From contig NZ_CP114882.2 of the NCBI RefSeq assembly GCF_027474525.2, positions 2,914,001-2,978,000 on the forward strand: 64,000 bases of DNA, in the 5' to 3' direction. The position numbers and the translations under genes are program-made. The DNA is from Flavobacterium lacustre (GTDB lineage Bacteria > Bacteroidota > Bacteroidia > Flavobacteriales > Flavobacteriaceae). Positions 8,761 through 18,707 of the stretch are shown piece by piece; within the stretch, counting starts at the first letter, position 1; each line of letters opens with the position of its first letter. The notes beneath the pieces are model-generated. The model did no database searches. It saw only the letters and a list, made by a program, of their open reading frames with translations, and was not told the origin of the DNA.

Positions 8761-9930
8761 ATGGCTAAAAATAAATATATGATGGCTGCCGCCGGCATGA
8801 CTATTCAACTTTCAATTGGTTCCGTATATGCCTATAGTATTTGGGTAGAACCCATAAAAAATGCACTTGGCTGGGATATCAGCTTATTAAAAAATGCCTT
8901 TATGCTGGCTATCTGTTTCTTGGGATTATCCGCAGCATTTTTGGGTAGTTTTGTACAAAAAATAGGGCCGAAAAAGGCGGGAATTCTAGCGGCTTTATTT
9001 TATGGTTTAGGATTAATTGGCGCTGGTTTTTCTATTCATTTGCAAAGTATTTTTTTATTCTATTTATGCTTCGGGATTATAAGTGGGATTGGCTTAGGGC
9101 TTGGTTATATCACTCCGGTAGGAACTGTTCTAAAATGGTTTCCGGATAAACCTGGTTTTGCTTCCGGGCTAATTATTATGTCTTTTGCTTTTGGTTCTAT
9201 CATTGCTTCGCAAGTAATTACGCCACTTACACAAAATTTTGGCGTAGCCAATGCCTTTTATATTTTAGGGATTGTCTATTTTATTTTCATGTTACTTGCT
9301 GCTTTATACCTAGAATCCCCGGTTAATACTTTAGCTTCTAAAACAGCAACCAATACAATCAGCACTCCAGAAAAAAGTGCTATTTTCAAAGAGAGCAGAT
9401 TTTATAGCCTTTGGTTATTATTGTTTTTAAATACGATTTGTGGGATTGGGATTATCTCAAAAGCGGCAATTTTAGGAAAGGAATTTGCTAATTTAGAAGG
9501 TTCACAAGTAATTTTATTTGTAGGTCTAATTGGCTTAAGCAACGGACTAGGACGTTTATTTTGGTCTTCTATTTCAGATAAAATTGGGCGATGGAATACC
9601 TTTATGACTTTCTTAATTATTGAATTAATTTGTTTTGCAGCTCTTGCCTTCACAACAAATGCATTGCTGTTCCAAATATTGGTTTTTGTTATTATTAGCT
9701 GTTATGGTGGTGCATTTGCAACGATACCGGCATTTATCAGGGATATTTTTGGTACTGAGCAAGTCGGAAGTGTTTTGGGATATGTTTTAACAGCTTGGGC
9801 AGCAGCAGGAATTGTTGGTCCTATTTTGATTACATTGACTCATAGCGCTACTATCTTTTTACTATTTTCAGCTATAATCAGTATTGCAATAGCAGTAGGA
9901 ATTGAGTTGAAACGTAAAATCACCGTTTAA
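8761..9930 (+). CDS. MFS transporter of the oxalate/formate antiporter (OFA) family
   Basis: 389 residues with about 12 hydrophobic segments. The start (MMAAAGMTIQLSIGSVYAYSIWVEPI) and the first-half motif GIGLGLGYITPVGTVLKWFPDKPGFASGLIIMSFAFGS are the hallmarks of the OFA group of the major facilitator superfamily (TM4-TM5 region). Some family members exchange oxalate for formate; others move lactate or other monocarboxylates. Its position 65 bases after pflA suggests export of formate or another fermentation acid. Substrate is inferred from context only. A strong terminator follows. Confidence 0.88.
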   Translation: MAKNKYMMAAAGMTIQLSIGSVYAYSIWVEPIKNALGWDISLLKNAFMLAICFLGLSAAFLGSFVQKIGPKKAGILAALFYGLGLIGAGFSIHLQSIFLFYLCFGIISGIGLGLGYITPVGTVLKWFPDKPGFASGLIIMSFAFGSIIASQVITPLTQNFGVANAFYILGIVYFIFMLLAALYLESPVNTLASKTATNTISTPEKSAIFKESRFYSLWLLLFLNTICGIGIISKAAILGKEFANLEGSQVILFVGLIGLSNGLGRLFWSSISDKIGRWNTFMTFLIIELICFAALAFTTNALLFQILVFVIISCYGGAFATIPAFIRDIFGTEQVGSVLGYVLTAWAAAGIVGPILITLTHSATIFLLFSAIISIAIAVGIELKRKITV

Positions 9931-9995
9931 CTTTATCTCTAAAAACCAACACATAAAAAGTATCTTCTTTTTGAATACAAAGGAGAATATATACA

Positions 9996-10040
9996 CAAAA
10001 AAACTCCATACCCATTACTAGCGGGTGTGGAGTTTTTTTT
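9996..10040 (+). terminator. Rho-independent terminator of the pfl-transporter group
   Basis: Stem ACTCCATACCC with GGGTGTGGAGT (one wobble), short loop (10014-10022), preceded by an A-run and followed by eight T. It lies between the convergent transporter and cytochrome c genes and could act both ways. Confidence 0.88.
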
Positions 10041-10052
10041 ACTGTAATTAAC

Positions 10053-10081
10053 AAAAAACGAAACTTCTCTTATCGTTTTTT
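10053..10081 (-). terminator. Hairpin overlapping the cytochrome c stop codon
   Basis: On the minus strand an AAAAACGA/TCGTTTTT stem encloses the TAA stop of the cytochrome gene in its loop and ends in a T-run. It is likely an economical terminator, with the coding end forming half of the stem. Confidence 0.55.
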
Positions 10082-10477
10082 GGTTCCTAACACTCTGATA
10101 TAATTAACTAATTTCCACCGTTGGTCTTCTGTCAATAATTCTTCGTAGGATGCCATTGGTGTTTTTCCATTTGTGATTTTCCAAAAAATAGCTCCATCAG
10201 TTTCTTTTGTCACTTTTAAAGCTAAAAAATTTGCTGGTTTTCTTTCCAAAGTCAATCCTGCCGCTCCATTTCCCTTTCCTTGTACTCCATGACATAAAAC
10301 GCACATCTGCTCAAAAATTTTCTTACCATCGGCAGTAGCACTTTCGTTACCTGCAAATGGGTTTTTTACACTATTTGAATGTTCAGGTGCTATCCAATTA
10401 CTACTTTGAGCATTACTTGAATTGCTGCCAAGAGCTAGTAACGCTACTACAACTAAAAACAAATATTTATTTTCCAT
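10070..10477 (-). CDS. Secreted mono-heme c-type cytochrome
   Basis: 135 residues with an N-terminal signal (YLFLVVVALLALGSNSSNAQ). There is one heme-attachment motif, C59-V-L-C62-H63, followed by GVQGKGNGAAG, and a distal ligand candidate M108 in NGKTPMASYEELL. The fold and spacing fit a class I cytochrome c (cytochrome_C / CBB3 type) of the periplasm, carrying electrons to or from a respiratory enzyme. No oxidase or reductase gene is adjacent, so its partner is unknown. Its control region holds a perfect 22-bp palindrome placed as for an activator. Confidence 0.88.
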   Translation of the reverse strand: MENKYLFLVVVALLALGSNSSNAQSSNWIAPEHSNSVKNPFAGNESATADGKKIFEQMCVLCHGVQGKGNGAAGLTLERKPANFLALKVTKETDGAIFWKITNGKTPMASYEELLTEDQRWKLVNYIRVLGTKKR

Positions 10478-10503
10478 GGTACAAAAAATTAAGTTAGGTC
10501 TTT

Positions 10504-10551
10504 CAAAGTTATGTTTTTACTTAAATAGAAATACTGATAATTATCAGTATT
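10504..10551 (-). promoter_or_regulatory. Cytochrome c promoter: -7 box plus perfect 22-bp palindrome
   Basis: On the minus strand TAACTTTG (10504-10511) is an exact TAnnTTTG match about 27 bases before the ATG. Upstream, 10530-10551 is a perfect palindrome whose half-site is AATACTGATAA. Its centre lies about 42 bases from the expected transcription start, and no TTG -33 box exists. That is the geometry of a class II site for a dimeric activator such as a Crp/Fnr-type protein. The regulator is not identified. Confidence 0.6.
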
Positions 10552-10691
10552 ATCGAAATAAATTATATTATATTTAAAAATATAGACTTAATTTTATTAA
10601 ATATATTTTTATCTTTTTTTCAAAGATTTTAAAATTGGAAAAACTTAGATTTTATGTGAAATTTGGAGGGTAATTTCTATTCAAATATAAA

Positions 10692-11687
10692 TCAATAATA
10701 ATTAGGACAACCAAAACATTTCACTTTTAAATCAAATTGGTAAATTACCGAAAGTTCATAAATCCCTCCTGTGTTTCCTATTTTTGAAGTATTAAAATCA
10801 TACGAATAACCAAATTTAAAATGTTCGTATTGCAACCCTCCATATGGATTTATTGAAGTCAAGAAATGACTGTTGATTGCTTTTTTTCCGGGATTAGTAG
10901 CTGCTGTAACTCCAAAAAAGAATTTCTTAAAAACCAACCCAACTCCTAAATCAAACCGGCTGTATTGTCCTTGATTCATATAATTTGAAGTCAAAAGCAT
11001 TCTGGTTTCATAAGGAAGATAGGTAATGTCGATGTAATCCCCCAATAAGAATTCATATCCGGCATTGACAGAAAAGAAGGTTTCTAAAGGCACATTTCCA
11101 TTGGCAGCAAATGAAATATTAGGTTTATTAATATGTTTTACTGAAGCTCCAAACCAAGCATTTTCATTGTTAAAAAGCATTCCGGCAGAAAAATCAAAAA
11201 AACTAACTTTATCATTGAGCAACAGCGGATCTACACTAGAATTATTTATAGTTCCTGAATCGATATTCATTTGATCTTCTAAAATAATATTCTGAAAACC
11301 ATATGATTTATTTCCAAAACCAACTTCTACTGCAGGTCGAAAAAACCAATTATCATTAAGTTGAACCCGATACGCATAATTGACATTAACTTGAGTAAAA
11401 TTATAATTGGTTACTTTTTCTCTGTGGTTCAAAATACTAATTCCTATTCCGCTGTTTGCATTTTCGGACCAAGTGTTTATAAATCCAAAATCAGTATCAA
11501 CTCTAAAATTAAGTTCCGGCCATTGGGTTTTGTGCAAAATTCCCGCAGTAGTCGTTTCTAAAAAACCTGTAAAACCAGGATTCAAGGTTTCCGGCACCAT
11601 AAAATATTGAGTAAAAATAGGATCTTGTGCCTTAGCAGAAAAAGAAATACTCAACAGAACTATATATACTATTACTTTAATTTTCAT
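10692..11687 (-). CDS. PorP/SprF family type IX secretion outer-membrane protein
   Basis: 331 residues with signal peptide (IVYIVLLSISFSAKAQ). The mature start QDPIFTQYFMVPETLNPGFTG is the PorP/SprF family signature, followed by beta-barrel-like strands to the aromatic C-terminus. In Flavobacterium johnsoniae SprF is encoded next to the giant adhesin SprB and is needed for its export. Here the gene starts 11 bases after the stop of a 2315-residue adhesin in the same direction, so this copy is most likely the dedicated partner of that adhesin. It is the last gene of the operon. Confidence 0.93.
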   Translation of the reverse strand: MKIKVIVYIVLLSISFSAKAQDPIFTQYFMVPETLNPGFTGFLETTTAGILHKTQWPELNFRVDTDFGFINTWSENANSGIGISILNHREKVTNYNFTQVNVNYAYRVQLNDNWFFRPAVEVGFGNKSYGFQNIILEDQMNIDSGTINNSSVDPLLLNDKVSFFDFSAGMLFNNENAWFGASVKHINKPNISFAANGNVPLETFFSVNAGYEFLLGDYIDITYLPYETRMLLTSNYMNQGQYSRFDLGVGLVFKKFFFGVTAATNPGKKAINSHFLTSINPYGGLQYEHFKFGYSYDFNTSKIGNTGGIYELSVIYQFDLKVKCFGCPNYY

Positions 11688-11698
11688 TTTTATAGTGC

Positions 11699-14600
11699 TT
11701 ATTTTATTAATGTAAAAGGTCCATTTTCGTTTAGAATTGTCCCATAGAAAGTAGTCGCTTTTACTTTGTAATAGTAATTTCCGTTTTCAGAATCTTTTCC
11801 TTTTATTTTGCCGTCCCAACCACGAAGGGTTTCTCCATTTTCGGTAAATATCAATTCGCCCCAAGTGTCATATACATCCATTTGTATTGTTTTTAACCCT
11901 TTAAAAACCGGTTTAAAATTTTCATTAATACCGTCTAAATTTGGAGTAAAACCATTTGGAATCATTAATTTATATCCTTTATCAATCAACAACGTAACAA
12001 CGTAAGTATACACGCACCCTAAAGGATAAGTAACGGTTTGAGTCACTACATAACTGCCTTCATTTACATAGGAATGAATTGGATTTTCTTCGGTAGAAAC
12101 ACTACCGTCACCAAAATTCCAAGAGATAGCACTGTAGCCTCCCGTTGCCGTATTTGTAAATTGAATCGGATCAACAATCGAATAAATTCCGTAGGTAGAA
12201 TAAGAATAGGAGTTTGTACTAAAAGAAGGATTTCCGAATACTGGTACCTCAACATTGAAAGAATAATTTGCCATACAACCTAAAGCATCGGTAACATTTA
12301 AAACTATAGTTCCACTTTGATCAGTAGTCATTATTTCATTCATAGTTCCGCTAACTATTCCGCTGGACCATACTAATGAATAAGGAGGAAAACCACCTGA
12401 AACTTGGGCAATAAAATTTTGTTCCACCGCTCTGGTGTCACAATCAACCAATGTTTTTGTGCCGATACCAATTGTTATAGGCTGTTGTCTGTTAATGCTA
12501 TATTGCTCCTGTTTTGTACAACCATTTGCATCTGTAACCGTAATTAAATAATTGCCTGCTGGAATATTCGTTAAATCTTCCGTTGTAGCGCCATTGGACC
12601 ACGCAAAAGTATATGGTACTGAACCTCCGGATACCATAAGATTTATGGCTCCGCTGTTCGCATTATCACAATCGAATGCATTGGAAACATTAGCCGTTAA
12701 AACTAATGCTTGCGGCTCAAGTATAACAAAGGTTTTCTTTATTTCACAAGGTTTTCCATCGCTGATAGTTACTGTGTATGTCCCGGGGCCAAGATTATTT
12801 CGAGTTAAACCAGCTGTACTTCCGTCACTCCAAACTAAAGATACCGGAGCAATTCCCCCAACTAAATTCAAGGTAATACTTCCATCTTTTGCACCAAAAC
12901 AAGAAATATTTTTAACTACCGGTTTTGTTGTAAAAATAGGCACTTCTGGTATATTTACATTTAATGTTTGTTGACAATTAGTAGCATCCGTAACTGTAAT
13001 TACATAATCTCCCGCCGAAAGATTATCCTGAAAAGTCCCTGTAGCTAACGTATTCCAAAGCACATTATAAGGCGCAACTCCACCTGAAACAGCAACATCA
13101 ATTGATGCATTATTATCGCCGTAACAATTGATAGCAGTGGTAGTCGCTGTCATCAAAATTTCGGGAGATTGAGTCACAATCACAGATAGATTTTTGGTAC
13201 AACCGGAATTATCGGTCACAATCAAATTGTAGGTACCCGCTGAAATAGTATTTAAATTTTTATTGGAACTTGTAAAATTATTAGGCCCAGTCCAAGCATA
13301 ATTATAATCGAAAATACCCGGAGAAATTTGAGTTGGCGTTCCTCCTGCCACATTAATAGTTATGGCTCCGGTTGCGGTTCCAAAACACAAAACATTGGTT
13401 TGACTAACTAAGTTTACCTGTAAAAAGGGTGGTTCAGTAATCGTATAAGTAGCCGTTACCGGACCACAATTATTGGCATCCGAAACAGAAACTATATATT
13501 CTCCCGGACTTAAATTAGAAATATTTTGGGTATTTGCAAATGGAGTACCATTCAAAGTCCAAGCATATTTATAATTCAAAGTTCCCCCTGTTATTGAAAT
13601 TGCTATTGCACCATTGTCACTTCCAAAACAAGTGCTATCATTTTCAAAGTCAGTAGTTAAAGCAATGGCATCTGGTTCTGTGATTGTGTATGTTTTTTCA
13701 AAAGGACAACCTCCATTCTCTGTAATTGAAAGCGTATAATCTCCTGGTTTCAGGTTAGTGATAACTGCTGCATTAGAGGTGAAACTGTTGGGTCCTGTCC
13801 AAGAAATTAAATAAGGTGCTCCCGAACTAAAAGGAATTCCACCAGTTAAATTGGTTTGTATTGAACCTGTATTACTACCAAAACAAGTACTATTAGTAAC
13901 AATACTATTAGAATTTACAGCCGGATTTACCGTAACTGTAACTGTAAAACTAGCTCCTGCACATGACCCTGAAGTTGGAATAACGGTATATGTAACTGTT
14001 GCCGGACTAGTAGTCGTATTAATTAGCGTTTGACTAATTTCATTTTGCCCAGTTCCTGTATGACTTCCCGTAACAGCATTTGAAGGAATAATTGTAGGCG
14101 CCGACCAACTATAAGTAGTTCCAACAGGCACAATATCACCGCTTGAAGAATCAGGTGAAATAGTAAAAGTTGCACTACTGCAAATTACAGCTGTTTTATT
14201 TGCAATTACAGGATTTTGATTGACCTGAACTGCAGCAATAGTAGAGGTTAAAATCGAACATCCACCGGTTGAAAAAGTAATTACACAATAATAATATACA
14301 GTTCCAACTGCAGTTGTCGGAGGATTATAGTTATCAGCTGATGCACCTGGAATAAGCTGACTTCCTATTAAGGAATTCACAGTATTAGAATACCATTGAT
14401 ACTGTTGCGTTCCTACTCCATTAATCGAAGTTACTTTTAAAAGTGTTGGTATTTCTCCCAAACAAACGGTGCTCGAGATGGGTTGTAAGGAGAATGTTGG
14501 TGCCAAATTTACTATTACTGCCGCTGTATTAGTCGTCACACTGCAACCAAAACCAGTTTGAGAAATAATACAGTAATAATATAGTGTTCCTACACTTGAA

Positions 14601-17600
14601 GTTGATGGTGTATAGATTGCGTTTGTTGCTCCCGAAATTAAAGCTCCTCCAGTATTTGAATTTGCAACATTTGAATACCATTGATATGAAAATGTTCCGA
14701 TTCCTCCTGCTGCAATAACTTGTAAGTCTTGAGCAGTGGCTCCATGACACAATATCTGAGAAGGGATTGGTTGAGTACTTATTGATGGATCTGCAACTAC
14801 AATAACTTCGGCTGGATTACTTGTTATTGGACCGCATCCGCTTCCTGATAAAGTTACTACTGCATAGAAATAAGTAGTTCCTGTTGTAGTAAAAACCGGT
14901 GGCGTATAACTTGAACTAGTTGCACCCGAAATTAAAGTTCCACCAATATTTGAATTTGCAGTATTTGAATACCATTGATAAGCAGCAGTTCCCGTTCCTC
15001 CTGAATAACTTACTGTTAATGGACTTGCAATAGTTGCTCCTACACATAAACTTTGAGTTGGTGTTGGATTACTAGTAATAATTGCTCCTGACGTAACGCT
15101 AACAGTGGCAGTATTCGAACTGATACTAGAACAACCACCTGATGGCAATGTGATAACACAATAATAATAAAGTGTTCCAACAATCAAAGCTGGTGGTGAA
15201 TAAGTAGCACTCGTTGCACCAGAAATTAAAGTTCCACCACTATTTAAATTTGAAGTATTTGAATACCATTGATAGGTTGGTGTTCCAACGCCATTTGTAT
15301 AGGTAACAGATAACGTTGTTGGCGTTCCATTTTGACAAGCAGTACTTGAAACGGGTTGGTTTACAATTGTTGGTGCGGCAATAACTATAACTGCTGCAGG
15401 AGCGCTAATTACTTCGCAACCTGCACTACTTTGACTTATTTTACAATAATAATATACGGTACCTACAACCGTCGTTGGCGGTGTATAAAAAGCATTTGTT
15501 GCACCTGAAATTAAAGTCCCACCACTGTTAGAATTTATTGTATTTGAATACCATTGATATAAAAATGCCCCTGTCCCTCCTATTGCGGTAACTTGTAAAT
15601 CCTGAGGAGTTGAACCTTGACACAATGTCTGAGAAACGATTGGTTGAGTACTTATTGTTGGATCTGAAAATACAATAACTTCAGCTGGATTACTTGTTAT
15701 TGGACCACATCCGTTTCCTGATAAAGTTACTTCTACATAGAAATAAGTAGTTCCTGCTGCTACAAAAACCGGTGGTGTATAACTTGAACTAGTAGCACCG
15801 GAAATTAAAATTCCTCCAATATTTGAATTAATAACATTCGAATACCATTGATAAGTTGCCGTTCCTGTTCCTCCCGAATAACTTACCGTTAATGGGCTTG
15901 CAATTGTTGCTCCCACACATATGCTTTGAGTTGGTGTTGGTTCTGCACTAATTGTAACCAAAGGACTAATTGCTATGACAGCAACATTAGTTTTAATACT
16001 AGAGCATCCGCCAGAAGGTAATGAAATAATACAATAATAATAAAATGTACCAACAGTAGCTGTTGACGGAGTATAAGTAACATTTGTTTCTCCAGGTATT
16101 AAAGTTCCTCCAACATTTGAATTAGTAGTATTAGAATACCATTGATAAGTAGGTGTTCCAGTTACCCCACTCAAAACAAAACTAAGCGGAGTTAGAATTC
16201 CGTCTTTACAAACTGAACTCGAAACGGGTTGAGAAGTTATTTTTGGTGCAGGAATTACCGTAATTATATAATTAGTAGTTACACCATTACAAGTACCTAT
16301 TTTTGGTGTTATTGCATAGGTTACTGTCCCTGAAGTTATACCGGAATTAACTAAAGTCTGAACCGGAATTGTACTAGTTCCTGAACTAACATAGCCCGTA
16401 ATTCCCGGAGAAGCTGTAGCAGTCCAACTATAAGTTGCTCCTGCAGGAGTGGAAGTTAAGTTTACCAAAGTAGAAGAAGTACCGGAACAAATTGTTTGTG
16501 TCAAAGGCGTATTTGTCAAAACAGGAACATCATTTATAGCAAAAGCTTCTGTTGCTAAAATAGAATTTCCACATTCGTTAGTTACAATCAATGAAACCAT
16601 ATAATTTCCAGATGTACTGTAACTAATTACACCCGGATTTGCTAATGTTGATGAAGCAGGAATTCCTCCTGGGAAACTCCAAGCGTAAGTCAACGTACTC
16701 GATAAAGGGGCACAAGCATTGACCACAGCTGTTGGGGTAATTGTTGTTGGCCCACAAAAATCAGCAATTAGATTTATGATTGCTGTTGGAGGTTGCTTAA
16801 CTGTTACGGTTTGAATTGCAGAAGTGACAGAGCCACAGGAATTTGTTACAGTCAATGAAATTGAATAGATTCCTGAATTTACAAACCTAAAAACAGGACT
16901 TGCAGAGGTACTGGAACCACTTGAATAGGTGTACGATGGCGCTGTCCCACAATTTGCGGCAGCATAAGTAACGGTCCATAAATACGTAGGAGGAGCACAA
17001 GAATTTGTAGTAACAGTTGTATTAGTTGTACTAACTGATAATGGGCCGCAACCGGCAGTTGTATTCAAGGTAAACACAGGAACTAATGGAGCTTCTACAC
17101 AAATTTGCATTGTTTTAGTTGCCTTGCCACAATACCCCTCTGCTGTCAAAGTGACTTGGTAATTCCCAGGTGTGGTGTACGTATGATTTATATTTTGAAT
17201 GGATTGTTGCTCTGGTGATCCATCGCCAAAGTTCCAAGTATATATAGAATCCTGAGTACAGGTTTGATTAAAACCTGAAATTGTTGTATTAGTAAATAAA
17301 ACACTGGTATTAGAACATACATTCGCAGGTACAGCAAAATCAGCAACAGGTTTAATGTATATAGTAATATTAGAAACTGTTGCTGTGGTAACTCCACAAG
17401 CATTAGTTACGGTTAGTTTAACAATAAATTCATTACTTGGACAACTTGTTGTGGTATACAAATGCGGTATCAAATAATTCCCTGATGCCGAAGGATTAGA
17501 TGCATTAAATTGTGCAGAACTCTCTAACTGACTTTGAGTAAGATGCACTATAGGGGAATTATCGCCATAATCAATATCATAAACGGTCCCAATTGAATTG

Positions 17601-18646
17601 TTTCCCCAAGCCGAAATCCCAAAATCAATATTTATAGTTGGAGCACATAAATTAATTGTACTTCCGGGACTTACAAGTCCTCCGGAAGGATTGGTAACAT
17701 TTTTAATAACATAAGTCTTAGAATTACTGCATCCGTTAGTTCCTAATGCTGTAACAATCATATTAAAAGCCCCCAACTGCATGTACGTATGCGTTTGAGG
17801 AAAAGTAGTAAAATTAGGCGTTGATGTACCATCCCCCCAATCTATAGAATAGGAAGCAATACAAGAAGTGGAAACCGAAGTGTTTCCCACTGATACAACA
17901 TAATTAGGATTGGAGACTGTCGCATTTTGACAGTTACTAAACGGATTGAATGAACTGTTATTATCTTTAAAACTGATATCCGGTTTTTGTTTTACTAATA
18001 CATTTTTAGTTACTACCGAAGAAGTACATCCAATAGCATCAGTTACTTTTAACTTTACAGTAAAAGTTCCTATTGCGCAACCCTTAGAATTAAAAGCATG
18101 AGTTGGATTTTCTAAAGTAGATGTTGTACCATCTCCAAAATCCCATAAATAAGTATATGGTGCTGTACCTGTCGAAATAGTTGACGTAAATTGAACCAAA
18201 GTCCCAGAGCATGTATTGTCATTATTAAATGTAAAATCGATAACAGGCAAAGGAGCAACAGTTACAGTGGTAAAACTTGTTTGGGACTGAGTAGCGCCTG
18301 TACTATCTTTAACACTTACTAAGGTGTAGATGAAACTTCCAACAGATGTTGTTGGAACATCCAGCGTTTTGCTATCACCAGAAGTTGTTGTAATAGTTAA
18401 ATCAGCACCATTATTAATGGTATAAATAAACGTATAGGGGGCTGTACCTCCAATTCCTGTAAAAGTTATAACAGGTTTTGTTCCGTTAATACAAACAGCA
18501 GGATCACTGGCCGTTATGGTAGCCGTAGGCAATACGTAAGCACCAGATTTTATTTTAGCTACCGCTAAAGAACCATAATTATTATTTGCAATTAAGGTAT
18601 TAACTGAAATTATTAAAATAAAAATAAGCTTATGTAGTTTTTTCAT
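11699..18646 (-). CDS. Giant T9SS-exported adhesin with PKD, Ig-like and SprB-type repeats (CHU_C / type B sorting domain)
   Basis: 2315 residues. Signal peptide (LIFILIISVNTLIA), then PKD-type domains with W/D-FGDG motifs near residues 169, 269, 358 and 471. Seven Ig-like repeats of ~95-98 residues, each with a QWYSN motif, span about 800-1470. SprB-type repeats (CFG..G.I...GG...Y..W...LPGxYTLTVTD pattern) span about 1560-2080. There is another PKD at ~2176 and a C-terminal gliding-motility-type domain (NGFTPNLDGINENFKP...VYDTWGELIFT...GWDGK...NGNYYYKV) directing type IX secretion type B sorting. It is likely a filamentous cell-surface adhesin. The SprF-like gene follows. The promoter TTG-N21-TATATTTG lies upstream. 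Confidence 0.94.
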   Translation of the reverse strand: MKKLHKLIFILIISVNTLIANNNYGSLAVAKIKSGAYVLPTATITASDPAVCINGTKPVITFTGIGGTAPYTFIYTINNGADLTITTTSGDSKTLDVPTTSVGSFIYTLVSVKDSTGATQSQTSFTTVTVAPLPVIDFTFNNDNTCSGTLVQFTSTISTGTAPYTYLWDFGDGTTSTLENPTHAFNSKGCAIGTFTVKLKVTDAIGCTSSVVTKNVLVKQKPDISFKDNNSSFNPFSNCQNATVSNPNYVVSVGNTSVSTSCIASYSIDWGDGTSTPNFTTFPQTHTYMQLGAFNMIVTALGTNGCSNSKTYVIKNVTNPSGGLVSPGSTINLCAPTINIDFGISAWGNNSIGTVYDIDYGDNSPIVHLTQSQLESSAQFNASNPSASGNYLIPHLYTTTSCPSNEFIVKLTVTNACGVTTATVSNITIYIKPVADFAVPANVCSNTSVLFTNTTISGFNQTCTQDSIYTWNFGDGSPEQQSIQNINHTYTTPGNYQVTLTAEGYCGKATKTMQICVEAPLVPVFTLNTTAGCGPLSVSTTNTTVTTNSCAPPTYLWTVTYAAANCGTAPSYTYSSGSSTSASPVFRFVNSGIYSISLTVTNSCGSVTSAIQTVTVKQPPTAIINLIADFCGPTTITPTAVVNACAPLSSTLTYAWSFPGGIPASSTLANPGVISYSTSGNYMVSLIVTNECGNSILATEAFAINDVPVLTNTPLTQTICSGTSSTLVNLTSTPAGATYSWTATASPGITGYVSSGTSTIPVQTLVNSGITSGTVTYAITPKIGTCNGVTTNYIITVIPAPKITSQPVSSSVCKDGILTPLSFVLSGVTGTPTYQWYSNTTNSNVGGTLIPGETNVTYTPSTATVGTFYYYCIISLPSGGCSSIKTNVAVIAISPLVTISAEPTPTQSICVGATIASPLTVSYSGGTGTATYQWYSNVINSNIGGILISGATSSSYTPPVFVAAGTTYFYVEVTLSGNGCGPITSNPAEVIVFSDPTISTQPIVSQTLCQGSTPQDLQVTAIGGTGAFLYQWYSNTINSNSGGTLISGATNAFYTPPTTVVGTVYYYCKISQSSAGCEVISAPAAVIVIAAPTIVNQPVSSTACQNGTPTTLSVTYTNGVGTPTYQWYSNTSNLNSGGTLISGATSATYSPPALIVGTLYYYCVITLPSGGCSSISSNTATVSVTSGAIITSNPTPTQSLCVGATIASPLTVSYSGGTGTAAYQWYSNTANSNIGGTLISGATSSSYTPPVFTTTGTTYFYAVVTLSGSGCGPITSNPAEVIVVADPSISTQPIPSQILCHGATAQDLQVIAAGGIGTFSYQWYSNVANSNTGGALISGATNAIYTPSTSSVGTLYYYCIISQTGFGCSVTTNTAAVIVNLAPTFSLQPISSTVCLGEIPTLLKVTSINGVGTQQYQWYSNTVNSLIGSQLIPGASADNYNPPTTAVGTVYYYCVITFSTGGCSILTSTIAAVQVNQNPVIANKTAVICSSATFTISPDSSSGDIVPVGTTYSWSAPTIIPSNAVTGSHTGTGQNEISQTLINTTTSPATVTYTVIPTSGSCAGASFTVTVTVNPAVNSNSIVTNSTCFGSNTGSIQTNLTGGIPFSSGAPYLISWTGPNSFTSNAAVITNLKPGDYTLSITENGGCPFEKTYTITEPDAIALTTDFENDSTCFGSDNGAIAISITGGTLNYKYAWTLNGTPFANTQNISNLSPGEYIVSVSDANNCGPVTATYTITEPPFLQVNLVSQTNVLCFGTATGAITINVAGGTPTQISPGIFDYNYAWTGPNNFTSSNKNLNTISAGTYNLIVTDNSGCTKNLSVIVTQSPEILMTATTTAINCYGDNNASIDVAVSGGVAPYNVLWNTLATGTFQDNLSAGDYVITVTDATNCQQTLNVNIPEVPIFTTKPVVKNISCFGAKDGSITLNLVGGIAPVSLVWSDGSTAGLTRNNLGPGTYTVTISDGKPCEIKKTFVILEPQALVLTANVSNAFDCDNANSGAINLMVSGGSVPYTFAWSNGATTEDLTNIPAGNYLITVTDANGCTKQEQYSINRQQPITIGIGTKTLVDCDTRAVEQNFIAQVSGGFPPYSLVWSSGIVSGTMNEIMTTDQSGTIVLNVTDALGCMANYSFNVEVPVFGNPSFSTNSYSYSTYGIYSIVDPIQFTNTATGGYSAISWNFGDGSVSTEENPIHSYVNEGSYVVTQTVTYPLGCVYTYVVTLLIDKGYKLMIPNGFTPNLDGINENFKPVFKGLKTIQMDVYDTWGELIFTENGETLRGWDGKIKGKDSENGNYYYKVKATTFYGTILNENGPFTLIK
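14230..16250 (-). repeat. Seven in-frame Ig-like coding repeats with a three-unit super-repeat
   Basis: The minus-strand codons for the QWYSN motif recur near 14395, 14674, 14968, 15262, 15547, 15841 and 16135, i.e. every 279-294 bases. Units 1, 4 and 7 (from the N-terminus), 2 and 5, and 3 and 6 resemble each other most (for example GCGPITSNPAEVIV in units 2 and 5). This gives a higher-order period of about 870 bases and implies a past duplication of a three-domain block. Confidence 0.85.
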
Positions 18647-18707
18647 AATTATCTAAATAATTGGCTTTATATTTTTAGTCTTTTTTATATTAAAAAAACA
18701 AACCATA

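Noticed and set aside
12038..17403. Plus- and minus-strand ORFs inside the adhesin gene
   Set aside because: All are shadow frames of the 2315-residue adhesin, with low-complexity composition and no homology.
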